From: an uncultured Oscillospiraceae bacterium | GTDB lineage: Bacteria > Bacillota > Clostridia > Oscillospirales > Ruminococcaceae | Reading direction: 5' to 3' | NCBI GenBank assembly: GCA_900548355.1 | Contig: URKR01000003.1 | Span: forward strand, 62,001 to 126,000 | Length of the DNA stretch: 64,000 nt | Shown: positions 1-8,829 of the stretch, in pieces | Numbering within the stretch: position 1 is the first letter of the stretch | Layout: the number at the start of each line of letters is the position of its first letter | Notes under the pieces: model-generated | What the model was told of the DNA's origin: nothing | The model's database searches: none | The model's input: the letters and a program-made list of their open reading frames with translations, nothing else | Translations under genes and position numbers: made by a program

Positions 1-834
1 GATTCAACGGCAGATCTGCCCGAGGGCATGGCGGATCAGCTGGGGATTGCGGTAATCCCGCTGTATGTGAACATGGGCGGGCAATCCTACCTGGACGGGG
101 CGGATATGGATCCGGAGCAGCTTTTTGCCCAGGTGGAGGCTGGCGGCGAATTTCCCAAGACCGCGGCGCCCTCCACCGGCGACTTCCTGGAGCCCTTTAC
201 CCAGGCGCGGGCGGCGGGGCAGGATATTGTCTTTGTGGGCCTGTCCGCCCGGCTTTCCGGGACGGTGCAGATTGCCCGGGTAGCGGCGGAGATTGCCGGC
301 GGAGGGCATATCCATGTGGTGGACTCGATGAGCCTTTCCACCGGCACGGGCATCCTGGCTATGGAGGGCGCCCGCATGGCTGAGCAGGGGATGGAAGCCG
401 CAGAGATTGTCCGAAGGCTGGAGGCGCTTCGGCCGCGGTACCGGGCGTCCATGCTGATCGATACGATGAGCTATCTGCACAAGGGAGGACGCTGCTCCAC
501 GCTGAAGCTGTATGGCGCCAATCTGCTGGGCATTAAGCCGGAGGTGGAGCTGCGGGAGGGCTTGTTGGTCCCGGCCAAGCTTTTCCGCGGCTCCAGCGCC
601 AAGGCGGCGCGGGCCTATCTGCAATACCGCTTTGCTGATTTGAGCGCCATCGATCCTGCCTATGTGGTGCTGTCCATGGCGGCGGGGCAGCGGCCGGGCG
701 TCGCGGAGCTGGCGGAGCGCTTTATCCAGTCGCTGGGCTTCTTCCGGCGTATCTACCGGGTGACGGCCGGCTGCGTCATATCCGCCCATGTTGGCCCCGG
801 TGCGGTGGGCATACTGACCCGGTCGCCGGCATAG
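1..834 (+). CDS. DegV family fatty-acid-binding protein, 5' partial
   Basis: The reading frame is open from the first base and begins with DSTADLPEG, the usual N-terminal signature of DegV proteins, so only a handful of residues and the start codon lie outside the window. DegV/FakB proteins bind a fatty acid and, in Gram-positives, present it to the FakA kinase for incorporation into phospholipid. The DxVFVGLSARLSGTVQ stretch (about residues 78-92) and the LIDTMSYLHKGGR stretch (about 153-165) are the conserved ligand-contact regions of the family. Length, about 277 residues, is normal. The gene ends 82 bp before a HAD phosphatase on the same strand. Family assignment is firm; the bound lipid is not predictable. 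Confidence 0.9.
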   Translation, partial: DSTADLPEGMADQLGIAVIPLYVNMGGQSYLDGADMDPEQLFAQVEAGGEFPKTAAPSTGDFLEPFTQARAAGQDIVFVGLSARLSGTVQIARVAAEIAGGGHIHVVDSMSLSTGTGILAMEGARMAEQGMEAAEIVRRLEALRPRYRASMLIDTMSYLHKGGRCSTLKLYGANLLGIKPEVELREGLLVPAKLFRGSSAKAARAYLQYRFADLSAIDPAYVVLSMAAGQRPGVAELAERFIQSLGFFRRIYRVTAGCVISAHVGPGAVGILTRSPA

Positions 835-916
835 CGAACTTGGGCATGACAAGCGCCCTATTCTGTGATACAATCATCCCTTAAGCGCCGAAGGGGCGCG
901 ATGGGGAGGAGAGCGA

Positions 917-1636
917 ATGCTTCATACGGTATGGTTCGATTTGGATGGTACGCTGCTGCCGATGGATGAAAAGGTTTTTGCGGCCAGCTATTTCCGAACG
1001 CTGGCAGCCAAGGCCGCGCCCCTGGGCTATGAGCCCAGGGCGCTGATCGACGCCATATGGCAGGGCACGGCGGCCATGGTGAAAAATGACGGCGCCTGCA
1101 CCAATGAGGAGGCATTTTGGCGCTGCTTTGCCGGGATCTTTGGCGAGAAGGCGATGGCGCACAAGCCGGTATTTGACGATTACTACGCCCATGAATTCCA
1201 GCAGGTGCGGCAGGATTGCGGCTACAACCCCAAAGCCCTGCAGACGGTCCGGGCGCTGCAGGGCATGGGGATCCGGCTGGTGCTGGCGACCAATCCGATC
1301 TTCCCCACTGTGGCCACCGAAAGCAGGATCCGCTGGGCGGGGCTTGAGCCTTCCGATTTTGTGCTGTACACCTGCTATGAAGACGCGCGGCACGCAAAGC
1401 CCAATCCAGCCTATTATCGGGACATCCTGGAGAGGCTGGAGCTGCCGGCAGAGGGCTGCCTCATGGTGGGCAACGATGCGGCCGAGGACATGGCCGCGGC
1501 GCAGGCAGGGCTGGAGGTGTTCCTGCTGACGGACTGCCTCATCAATACGCGGCAGCAGGACATCAGCGGCTACCCCCAGGGCGGCTTTGATGAGCTGATG
1601 GCCTATATCCGCGGCCGAATGGCGGATAAAAGGTAA
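917..1636 (+). CDS. HAD-superfamily hydrolase (HAD-IA type)
   Basis: A 239-residue cytosolic phosphatase. HAD motif I is WFDLDGTLLP (residues 5-14, catalytic Asp pair D7/D9), motif II lies at LVLATNP (about 119-125, Thr), the conserved Lys is in the HAKPNP segment (about 160-165), and motif IV is MVGNDAAEDMAAA (about 180-192). An alpha-helical cap sits between motifs I and II. The ATG at 917 follows a GGGAGGAG ribosome-binding site. Substrate cannot be read from sequence: relatives hydrolyse phosphoglycolate, sugar phosphates or nucleotides. It is followed at once by a strong terminator shared with the convergent metH operon, so it is monocistronic or the last gene of the degV unit. Confidence 0.9.
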   Translation: MLHTVWFDLDGTLLPMDEKVFAASYFRTLAAKAAPLGYEPRALIDAIWQGTAAMVKNDGACTNEEAFWRCFAGIFGEKAMAHKPVFDDYYAHEFQQVRQDCGYNPKALQTVRALQGMGIRLVLATNPIFPTVATESRIRWAGLEPSDFVLYTCYEDARHAKPNPAYYRDILERLELPAEGCLMVGNDAAEDMAAAQAGLEVFLLTDCLINTRQQDISGYPQGGFDELMAYIRGRMADKR

Positions 1637-1640
1637 ATTG

Positions 1641-1684
1641 AATAAGCCTCCCTGCGCACAGATTTGTGCGCAGGGAGGCTTATT
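1641..1684. terminator. Bidirectional intrinsic terminator
   Basis: A perfect 20-bp inverted repeat with a 4-nt loop, starting AATAAGCCTCCC and ending GGGAGGCTTATT, lies between two convergent units. A/T at both stem ends gives a U-run in either direction, so it can end both the HAD gene and the metH-yitJ operon. Confidence 0.92.
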
Positions 1685-1723
1685 TTAGGTTGATGCAGGC
1701 GCAAGGCCGGATTGGAGCCGGGG

Positions 1724-3487
1724 CTATGGGCCTGCTACGGGGGTGCTGGGAAGCCGGGCGATGATCTTCCCGATAAGCCCCACGCGGGCGAAGGGCGTAA
1801 TGAGATAATATCCATCGACCCAGGGCGCAATCTGCCGGGCGATATGGACTGAAACCTCTTCAGCCAGGCGGGCGCACTGCGCCTTGTCCTTATCGCGGTA
1901 CAGCTCGACAAGCTGTTCGTCCACCCGGATCCCCGCCACCTCGCTATGCAGGAAGCAGGCGTTCCTATAGCTGACGATGGGCATAATACCGCCCAGAATC
2001 TTAGCGGAAAGCCGCGTCCGCGCCAGCTGCAGATGCTCGGCGGCCCGGCGGGTGAGGACCGGCTGGGTCAGGAAGGCCGACACGCCGCAGGATTCTTTTT
2101 CCACGGCGCGGCGCAGCTCGGCCTCAAAATTGCCGGCGTTGACGTTCAGCGCCGCGCAGATGAAGAAGGGGGTGGAAAGCGCCGTATCACCCAGGGTATG
2201 GATATACTTGGCCAATATGCGGGAGTTGAAATGAAAGACGCTCTTGACCTCATCGCGCTGAGCGCTGGGTACTGGATCGCCGGTAACGGCAAGCACATTA
2301 TGGACGCCCTCCGTGCACAGGCCCAGCAGCAGCGCCTTGGTGGCGTTTATGTTCCGGTCGCGGCAGGTCATATGGGGCAGCGGGTCGAGGTCGAGCTCCC
2401 GCCTAAGCTTGCAGGCCAGCAGGCTGCTGTCCATGCGGGCGCGGCCGATGGGGCAGTCGGCGATGGTCACAGCGTCGGCCCCCATATCCCGAAGCCTGCG
2501 CGCCCCCTCCATAAACCGGGCGATGTCCGCATCCTGGGGCGGATCCAGCTCTACAGCCACTACACGCTTACCCTGGGCCAGCTTGCGGGCAAAGCGGTTT
2601 TCCCCAGCGGCCGGGCGGGCTGCAGCGGGCTTAGGCGCCTTAAGGGGGCGCTGGGCAGGCCCCTCCTTCACGAGTAGGGCCACGCGGCGGATATGCTCCG
2701 GCGTAGTGCCGCAGCAGCCGCCCAGAATACCCGCGCCCAGGCGGGCGATACGGGCCGCCTCCTGGGCGAAATAGCCGGGATCGCCGTCAAAGAAGGTACG
2801 GCCGCCCACCACCGTAGGATATCCGGCATTGGGCATGGCCGACAGCGTACAGGTCAACGGGCCCGCGTCCTGTATCAGGCGCTGCATATGATGGGCGCCT
2901 GAGATGCAGTTGTAGCCCACGGCATCCGCCATGCCGGCGCAGCGCGCCAGCAGCGCTGCGCCGGCTTCGCCCTGGCGGGTAAAGCCGTCTGGCTGCACAG
3001 CAAAGGAGAGGATAATGAAGCTTTCCGGCGCGCGTTCACGGATATACGCCACCGCCTCCGCCACGCCGTCCAGGCTGCTCAGCGTCTCGAACAGAAAATG
3101 ACGGGCGCCCAGCTGGAGGAAGCGGTCAGCCACCAGGCGGTATTCGGCGGCTGCATCCTCGGCAAAGACCGGGCCGATATCGGCAAAGACATAGGCGTTG
3201 CCTGCGGCGGCCTGCTCCGCCAGGGACCATCCGGCAGCGATAAGCCGGTCTAGGAGCGCCTCGTCGCCCTCCAATGCAGGCCGGTTGACGCAGAAGGTGT
3301 TGGTCTTTAGGGCCATGGCGCCGGCCTGCAGATAGGCGCGGTGGATGGCCAGCACCTCATCGGGCCGCTCCAGGTTGGCCTGCTCGCATCGGGCCGCGGG
3401 CATCCCTGCGCGGCTCACAAGGTAGGTGCCCATAGCGCCGTCAAACAGCAGCAGGTGATCCTTGAGATAGCAGCGAATGTCTTGCAT
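1724..3487 (-). CDS. yitJ: Bifunctional homocysteine S-methyltransferase / methylenetetrahydrofolate reductase (YitJ type)
   Basis: 587 residues. The N-terminal half (about 1-290) is a homocysteine-methyltransferase barrel: LLFDGAMGTYL at the start and zinc ligands in GYNCISGAHHM and GGCCGTTPEHI. The C-terminal half (about 315-585) is a 5,10-methylene-THF reductase barrel with VAVELDPP, HMTCRDRN and LAVTGDPV. The protein would make methyl-THF and may itself methylate homocysteine. The start chosen is the ATG at 3487, one base after the metH stop, so the genes are translationally coupled; the frame stays open upstream but enters metH. B. subtilis YitJ has the same layout. Some homologues act mainly as the reductase that feeds MetH, so methyltransferase activity remains to be shown. 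Confidence 0.93.
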   Translation of the reverse strand: MQDIRCYLKDHLLLFDGAMGTYLVSRAGMPAARCEQANLERPDEVLAIHRAYLQAGAMALKTNTFCVNRPALEGDEALLDRLIAAGWSLAEQAAAGNAYVFADIGPVFAEDAAAEYRLVADRFLQLGARHFLFETLSSLDGVAEAVAYIRERAPESFIILSFAVQPDGFTRQGEAGAALLARCAGMADAVGYNCISGAHHMQRLIQDAGPLTCTLSAMPNAGYPTVVGGRTFFDGDPGYFAQEAARIARLGAGILGGCCGTTPEHIRRVALLVKEGPAQRPLKAPKPAAARPAAGENRFARKLAQGKRVVAVELDPPQDADIARFMEGARRLRDMGADAVTIADCPIGRARMDSSLLACKLRRELDLDPLPHMTCRDRNINATKALLLGLCTEGVHNVLAVTGDPVPSAQRDEVKSVFHFNSRILAKYIHTLGDTALSTPFFICAALNVNAGNFEAELRRAVEKESCGVSAFLTQPVLTRRAAEHLQLARTRLSAKILGGIMPIVSYRNACFLHSEVAGIRVDEQLVELYRDKDKAQCARLAEEVSVHIARQIAPWVDGYYLITPFARVGLIGKIIARLPSTPVAGP

Positions 3488-3488
3488 C

Positions 3489-5825
3489 TTATTCCCCCAA
3501 TACCCTTCGGGCAATGTCCACCGCCTGCTTGGCGTCGGCCGAGTAAAAGTCAGCGCCGATCCGGGCGGCATATTCCGGCGTCAGCACTGCGCCGCCCACC
3601 ATCACCTTACAGCCAAGGCCGCTGGCCCGCAGCGCCTCGATGGTCTGGGCCATGGCGGGTACTGTGGTGGTCATCAGGGCCGAAAGGCCCACCAGCTTGA
3701 CCCTGTGAGCGGCCGCGGCCTCCACCACGCGCTCAGCAGGCACGTCGCGGCCCAGATCGATAACCCGATAGCCATAATTCTCCAATACGGTTTTCACGAT
3801 GTTCTTCCCAATATCATGGATATCCCCATGCACGGTGGCCAGGACGATTTCACCCTTGCTGACGCCGGCCGCACCCCGCGCCTTCATGCGGGCCCGCACG
3901 GCGTCAAAGGCCGCGCCCGCGGCGTTGGCCGAGCGAAGCAGCTGGGGCAAGAAGATTTCCTGGCGCTCATAGCGGGCGCCCACCTCATCCAGGGCGGGAA
4001 TCAGCTCCGTTTCGACGACCGATAGCTCATCGCGCTGGCCGCACAGCGCCTCAGTCAGCGCTACGGCTTCCTCCCGCAGGCCGCTGTAGATGGCCTCCTT
4101 CAGGGAGGGGCCGGCAGCCGGGGCAGCCTCCGGCGTGCCGGGGGCGCCGGCAAAGCGGGCCACATATCCGACGCAGCCCGTATCCTCGCCGCTGAGCACC
4201 CGCCAGGCGGCCACAGCGTCCATCATTTCCCGGCTGTTGGGATTGATGATGGGCAGATCCAGCCCGGCGGCCATGGCGGCCGTGAGAAATGCGGCGCTGA
4301 GCTGCTCCCGGGCCGGCAGCCCAAAGGATATGTTGGATACGCCCAACACCGTATGCAGCCCCAGCTCGCTGCGCACCCGGCGGACGGCGTCCAGCGTATG
4401 GGCGGCCTGCGCCTGCTCGGCCGAAGCGGTCAGGGTCAGGCAGTCGATCAGCACATCCTCGCGGGGAATCCCCAGGCGCAGCGCTGCGTCCAGGATCACC
4501 GAAGCCAGCCGCAGCCGCTCTTCGGCGGTCCGGGGCAGGCCGCTGTCATCCATGGTCAGCCCGACCACCGCCGCGCCGTATTTTTTTACCAGGGGCAGCA
4601 CAACGCGAAGCTTCTCCGGTTCTGCGTTGACGGAATTGACGATAGCCTTGCCGTGGAAGGCCCGTAGCCCGGCTTCGATGGCCTCCGGGTCCGAGGAATC
4701 GATCTGAAGGGGCAGGTCCACCGCGGCCTGTACCGCGTCGACAACCTGCGCCATCACACGGGGCTCGTCCAGCTCCGGAAGCCCCACATTGATATCGAGA
4801 ATATCGGCTCCTGCCCGGGCCTGCTCCAGGGCCTGGCTGGCAATGTACTCCATCTGGCCCTGGCGCAGCGCCCGCTGAAAGCGCTTTTTGCCGGTGGGAT
4901 TGATCCGCTCGCCAATGACCCGGACGCCGCCAAGTTCGACCACGCGGCTGGCGGAGCAGAGCCCGGCGCGGGGCGCCGGGCGGGGCGGCGGCGTAAGCTG
5001 CCCGGCAGCGGCCGCAAGGGCCCGGATGTGCTCGGGCGTGGTGCCGCAGCAGCCGCCCAGATAGCTGGCCCCCGCTTCGATAAAATCCACCATCTGAAGG
5101 GCGAAATCCTCCGGCCCGAGGCTATAGGCGCCGGTCTGGGGATCGGGCAGCCCGGCGTTGGGCTTGGCGGCCAGGGGCAGGGCTGTGTAGCGGGCCATCT
5201 CCCGCAGGATGCCCACCAGCTCCCGGGGCCCCTGGGAGCAGTTGACCCCCAGGATATTGGCGCCCAGCGCGGTCAGCGCCATGGCGGCGGCCCCCGGCGT
5301 GCAGCCCGATAGGGTGCGGCCTGTCTCGTCAAAGGTCATGGTGATGCACACCGGCAGCGACGAGTTTTCCCTGGCGGCCAGCAACCCGGCCCGGGCCTCG
5401 GCCAGATCGGAGAAGGTTTCAAAGACCACAAGATCAGCCCCGGCTTTGGCGCCGGTGGCGATCATCTGGGCAAAGCAGCCATAGGCCTCGTCAAAGCTGA
5501 GGGCTCCCATGGGCTCCATCAGCTCCCCCAGGGGGCCGATATCCAGCGCGACCTGAGCCTGACCGCCGGCCTCGGAGCGGGCAATCCGCACCGCCGCCGT
5601 TACGACCTCCTCCACGCTGCGTCCGCTGCCCTTGAGCTTCAGCGCGTTGGCGCCAAAGGTATTGGCGTAAAGCATTTGGCTGCCGGCCCTGCGATAGGCG
5701 CTGTGCACCGCTGCCACCGCCTCGGGCCGCTCCAGGCAGATGAGCTCCGGATAGCGGCCGTGCTGCAGCCCCTGGGCCTGCAGCATCGTGCCCATCGCCC
5801 CGTCCATGATTGTGATCCGCTCCAT
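3489..5825 (-). CDS. metH: Cobalamin-dependent methionine synthase lacking the reactivation domain
   Basis: 778 residues, against about 1,230 in E. coli MetH. Order: homocysteine-binding barrel (about 1-295; TIMDGAMGTMLQ, zinc cysteines in GVNCSQGP and GGCCGTTPEHI), pterin-binding barrel (about 320-580; IGERINPTGKKRF, DILDINVGLPE), cobalamin cap and B12 domain (about 600-778; VHGDIHDIGKNI supplies the His that coordinates cobalt). The C-terminal AdoMet-binding activation domain is missing, as in other clostridial and Thermotoga enzymes, so cob(II)alamin must be reactivated by a separate protein. The ATG at 5825 is preceded by GGGAG; an in-frame upstream ATG has no site. First gene of an operon with yitJ, driven from a sigma-A-type promoter at 5869-5897. 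Confidence 0.94.
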   Translation of the reverse strand: MERITIMDGAMGTMLQAQGLQHGRYPELICLERPEAVAAVHSAYRRAGSQMLYANTFGANALKLKGSGRSVEEVVTAAVRIARSEAGGQAQVALDIGPLGELMEPMGALSFDEAYGCFAQMIATGAKAGADLVVFETFSDLAEARAGLLAARENSSLPVCITMTFDETGRTLSGCTPGAAAMALTALGANILGVNCSQGPRELVGILREMARYTALPLAAKPNAGLPDPQTGAYSLGPEDFALQMVDFIEAGASYLGGCCGTTPEHIRALAAAAGQLTPPPRPAPRAGLCSASRVVELGGVRVIGERINPTGKKRFQRALRQGQMEYIASQALEQARAGADILDINVGLPELDEPRVMAQVVDAVQAAVDLPLQIDSSDPEAIEAGLRAFHGKAIVNSVNAEPEKLRVVLPLVKKYGAAVVGLTMDDSGLPRTAEERLRLASVILDAALRLGIPREDVLIDCLTLTASAEQAQAAHTLDAVRRVRSELGLHTVLGVSNISFGLPAREQLSAAFLTAAMAAGLDLPIINPNSREMMDAVAAWRVLSGEDTGCVGYVARFAGAPGTPEAAPAAGPSLKEAIYSGLREEAVALTEALCGQRDELSVVETELIPALDEVGARYERQEIFLPQLLRSANAAGAAFDAVRARMKARGAAGVSKGEIVLATVHGDIHDIGKNIVKTVLENYGYRVIDLGRDVPAERVVEAAAAHRVKLVGLSALMTTTVPAMAQTIEALRASGLGCKVMVGGAVLTPEYAARIGADFYSADAKQAVDIARRVLGE

Positions 5826-5868
5826 CCTGTCTCCCTTTCCGCCGCATTTTGGGCCTTTAATGGTCAAC

Positions 5869-5897
5869 AGTATAATCGCTGGAACCCCAAAAGTAAA
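5869..5897 (-). promoter_or_regulatory. Sigma-A-type promoter of metH-yitJ
   Basis: Minus strand: -35 TTTACT (5892-5897), 17-bp spacer, -10 TATACT (5869-5874). The predicted leader to the metH ATG is only about 40 nt, too short for a SAM or B12 riboswitch. Confidence 0.72.
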
Positions 5898-5970
5898 CAT
5901 GGAAGAAGGCAGAAACAACCATGGCCTGGCGCGGCTTTGTGAGCTCCTCCATTTTTTGTAAGCGAAAATT

Positions 5971-5986
5971 GTTAACCAAAGGTAAC
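5971..5986. promoter_or_regulatory. Imperfect inverted repeat just upstream of the feo -35 box
   Basis: GTTAACCAAAGGTAAC is an imperfect dyad (outer GTTA/TAAC, inner C/G) ending 8 bp before the -35 box of the feoAB promoter. Its position would suit an iron-responsive regulator, but it does not match a Fur or DtxR consensus that I can assert. Confidence 0.3.
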
Positions 5987-5994
5987 ATTTTGCA

Positions 5995-6023
5995 TTGACA
6001 GGGTGAACGCATCATTCTACAAT
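5995..6023 (+). promoter_or_regulatory. Promoter of feoAB
   Basis: Consensus -35 TTGACA (5995-6000), 17-bp spacer, -10 TACAAT (6018-6023), about 30 nt before the feoAB start codon. Confidence 0.82.
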
Positions 6024-6060
6024 TATTTTGCGGAAACTTTGCATGGGGATGGAGGAAGCC

Positions 6061-8529
6061 ATGAAGACATTAGGCCAGCTAAAGCCGGGCGAAAGCGGCG
6101 TAGTGCTGCGCTCGGGCAGCGAGGATCAGCGGGTCAAACGGCGGCTTGTGGATATGGGGATTACGCCGGGCACCGAGGTGACGGTGCGGAAGGTCGCGCC
6201 GATGGGCGACCCCATGGAGATCAATCTGCGGGGATACGAGCTGTCGCTGCGGCAGGCAGACGCCCAAAAGATCCAGCTGATGGAGCCGGAGGAAGCGGCC
6301 CGTTACCTGGCGGAGGCGCCGGAGCGCAGGGCGGGGGAAAAGCAGCCGGGCTCCCATGAGCAAAGCGGCGACCTGCCGCAGCACGAGAAGGCGGCGCGGC
6401 TGACGGAGCGGGTGCTGGATCGCCAGCAGAAGGGCGGCGGGGGAAGCTGGGCAGATGAGTACGACAGGGATCACCCCATCAAGCTGGCCCTGGTGGGCAA
6501 CCCCAACTGCGGGAAAACCACGCTGTTTAACGCGATGACCGGCGCGCGGGAATATGTGGGCAACTGGCCGGGCGTGACCGTGGAGAAAAAGGAGGGGCGG
6601 ATTCACGCCCTGGGCCATGAGATGACGCTGGTGGACCTGCCGGGCATTTATTCGCTTTCCCCCTATTCCATGGAGGAGGTCGTGGCCCGGAACTTTGTCA
6701 TCCATGAAAGGCCGGACGCGGTGATCAACATTGTGGATGGGACCAACCTGGAGCGCAACCTTTACCTGACCGTGCAGCTGATGGAGCTGGAACGCCCCAT
6801 GATCATCGCGCTGAACATGATGGACGAGGTGGAGAAGCGGGGAGACCGCATCGATTGCAAGCGTCTGTCGTTGGAGCTGGGCATTCCGGTGGTGCCCATC
6901 AGCGCCCGCACCGGCCAGGGCGTGGAGGAGCTTGTGGCTTTTTCCCAGCAGGTGATCGAAGTGGCCCATGAGCAGATGCACGAGGGCTTCCACATCGAAC
7001 CGGACGATTTGTATGACGACTATACCCACCAGATACACCACCGGCTGGGCGACGTGATCGGCGGCCGGGCCGCCGCTGCGGGCCTGCCGGAGCATTGGGC
7101 CCAGATCAAGCTGCTGGAGGGCGACACGCTGGTGCGGGAGGCGCTGGCCCTTCCGGAACAGGAGCAGCAGGCGGTGGACGCCATCATCGCGGAATATGCC
7201 GCCTCCAGCGAGCTGGGCGATAATGAGACGCTGGTGGCGGACAGCCGTTACCGCTACATCAGCCGTGTCACGGCGCTGGCCCTGCGGCGGAAGCTGGGCC
7301 AGGGGGAGGCCTCCTTCTCTGACCGGATCGACCGCATCCTGACCAATAAATACCTGGCGGTGCCCATTTTCCTTCTGATCATGCTGGTCATCTTCACGCT
7401 GACCTTTGGAACCCTGGGCGCCTGGCTTTCCGACGGTGTGGATGTCCTCATCAACGGACGGCTGGCCGACGGGCTGCGGGGGCTTATGGAGCGTTCCGGG
7501 GCCATGGACTGGCTGACCGGGCTGATATGCGATGGCATCGTGCCCGGCGTGGGCGGCGTGCTGACCTTCCTGCCGCAGATTGCGATTCTGTTCTTCTTCC
7601 TGTCCCTTTTGGAGGATTCCGGTTATATGTCCCGTACGGCCTTTATCATGGATAAGCCGCTGCGCCGCTTTGGCCTTTCGGGCAAGAGCTTTATCCCCAT
7701 GCTGATGGGCTTCGGCTGCTCGGTGCCGGCCTCCATGGGCGCGCGCACCATGGAGAACGAAAAGGACCGCCGGATGACCATTATGCTGATCCCCTTTATG
7801 TCCTGCTCAGCCAAGCTCCCGGTTTATGGGCTCATCGCTGGCGCGTTTTTCTCCAAGGGGCAGGGGCTGGTGGTGCTCAGCCTGTACGCGCTGGGGATCC
7901 TGGTGGGTATCCTTTCCGGGCTGATCTTCCGTAAGACCCTTTTCAAGGGGCAGACCGCCCCCTTTGTCATGGAGCTGCCGCCCTACCGGTGGCCCACGCC
8001 CCGCAACACCCTGCTGCATGTGTGGGAGCGGGTGAAGCACTTCCTGGAGAAGGCGGGCACGATCATTTTTGCGATGAGCGTGGTTCTGTGGTTCCTGGAG
8101 AATTTCGATATCACCTTCCATATGGTGGAGAACACGGCCCAGAGCATCCTCGGCGTGATTGGCGGGTTCCTTGCGCCGCTGTTCACGCCCTTGGGCTTTG
8201 GCACCTGGCAGGCGGCGGTGGCGCTGCTGGCGGGCTTGGTGGCCAAGGAGGCTGTGGTATCCAGCCTGAGCATGTTCTTCGGCTTCTCCACCATCGCGGG
8301 GGCCGAGGTGATCCGCACCTCCATGGCCGGCACCTTTACGCCACTGTCGGCCTATAGCTTCCTGGTATTTGTGCTGCTATATGTGCCCTGCATGGCGGCG
8401 GTGTCCACCATGCGCCGCGAGCTTGGCAGCGGCAAATGGACGATGCGCATGGTTGCCTGGCAGATCCTGGCGGCCTATGTGGTCTCCCTGGTCGTGTACC
8501 AGGGCGGGCTGCTGCTGGGGTTGGGCTGA
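6061..8529 (+). CDS. feoB: FeoA-FeoB fusion, ferrous iron transporter
   Basis: 822 residues. Residues 1-75 are an SH3-like FeoA domain (VKRRLVDMGITPGTEV), which is a separate protein in most bacteria. A charged linker of about 65 residues leads to the cytosolic GTPase domain: G1 GNPNCGKTTLFNA, G3 DLPGIYSL, G4 NMMD, G5 SARTG. A helical spacer follows, then a polytopic membrane domain from about residue 430 with two Gate segments (the PMLMGFGCSVPA region and the GLVAKEAVVSSL region). It imports Fe(II) across the plasma membrane. The ATG at 6061 follows GGAGG; the frame opens 11 codons earlier without a site. The stop overlaps the start of the Cys-rich partner gene. Confidence 0.95.
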   Translation: MKTLGQLKPGESGVVLRSGSEDQRVKRRLVDMGITPGTEVTVRKVAPMGDPMEINLRGYELSLRQADAQKIQLMEPEEAARYLAEAPERRAGEKQPGSHEQSGDLPQHEKAARLTERVLDRQQKGGGGSWADEYDRDHPIKLALVGNPNCGKTTLFNAMTGAREYVGNWPGVTVEKKEGRIHALGHEMTLVDLPGIYSLSPYSMEEVVARNFVIHERPDAVINIVDGTNLERNLYLTVQLMELERPMIIALNMMDEVEKRGDRIDCKRLSLELGIPVVPISARTGQGVEELVAFSQQVIEVAHEQMHEGFHIEPDDLYDDYTHQIHHRLGDVIGGRAAAAGLPEHWAQIKLLEGDTLVREALALPEQEQQAVDAIIAEYAASSELGDNETLVADSRYRYISRVTALALRRKLGQGEASFSDRIDRILTNKYLAVPIFLLIMLVIFTLTFGTLGAWLSDGVDVLINGRLADGLRGLMERSGAMDWLTGLICDGIVPGVGGVLTFLPQIAILFFFLSLLEDSGYMSRTAFIMDKPLRRFGLSGKSFIPMLMGFGCSVPASMGARTMENEKDRRMTIMLIPFMSCSAKLPVYGLIAGAFFSKGQGLVVLSLYALGILVGILSGLIFRKTLFKGQTAPFVMELPPYRWPTPRNTLLHVWERVKHFLEKAGTIIFAMSVVLWFLENFDITFHMVENTAQSILGVIGGFLAPLFTPLGFGTWQAAVALLAGLVAKEAVVSSLSMFFGFSTIAGAEVIRTSMAGTFTPLSAYSFLVFVLLYVPCMAAVSTMRRELGSGKWTMRMVAWQILAAYVVSLVVYQGGLLLGLG

Positions 8530-8675
8530 TGGCGGCCTTCTATGTGCTGGCGGCGGCCATCCTTGGCTGGACCGTCTGGTGCCTGGCGCGCCATTTCCGG
8601 CGGGGCGGCTGCTGCGATGGCTGCAGGGGCTGCAGCGGCGGCCATTGCGGGAAATGCCGGAAAAAACGAAGCTAA
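8529..8675 (+). CDS. FeoB-associated Cys-rich small membrane protein
   Basis: A 48-residue protein whose ATG shares a base with the feoB TGA (TGATG), implying coupled translation. One N-terminal membrane helix (about residues 2-18, AAFYVLAAAILGWTVW) is followed by a basic stretch and a cysteine cluster, CCDGCRGCSGGHCGKC, near the C-terminus. Small proteins of this design commonly follow feoB in Firmicutes; the cysteines probably handle ferrous iron or a metal cofactor at the inner face of the channel, but the function is unproven. The same frame extends upstream into feoB without a start supported by a ribosome-binding site. Confidence 0.85.
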   Translation: MAAFYVLAAAILGWTVWCLARHFRRGGCCDGCRGCSGGHCGKCRKKRS

Positions 8676-8776
8676 CAGGCAGAGAATAGGGCCATACGCT
8701 GCGGCGGTTTGAGGGCCCGCCCGGACGATGAAGCGGTAGGGGTAGCCGCAGCGCGCGAAACGAGGACAGAAAGGGG

Positions 8777-8814
8777 AAGGGCCCGCCGGCTCCATGGAGC
8801 TGGCGGGCCCTTTT
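8777..8814. terminator. Intrinsic terminator after the feo operon
   Basis: A long GC-rich stem (AAGGGCCCGCC ... GGCGGGCCCTTT) around a CCATGG centre, with T residues on the right and A residues on the left. It separates the feo operon from the convergent two-component operon and can serve both. Confidence 0.88.
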
Positions 8815-8829
8815 GCTATAGGGGTAGGC

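Noticed and set aside
5826..5868. SAM or cobalamin riboswitch upstream of metH
   Set aside because: The predicted transcript leader is about 40 nt, with no stem arrangement of either class.
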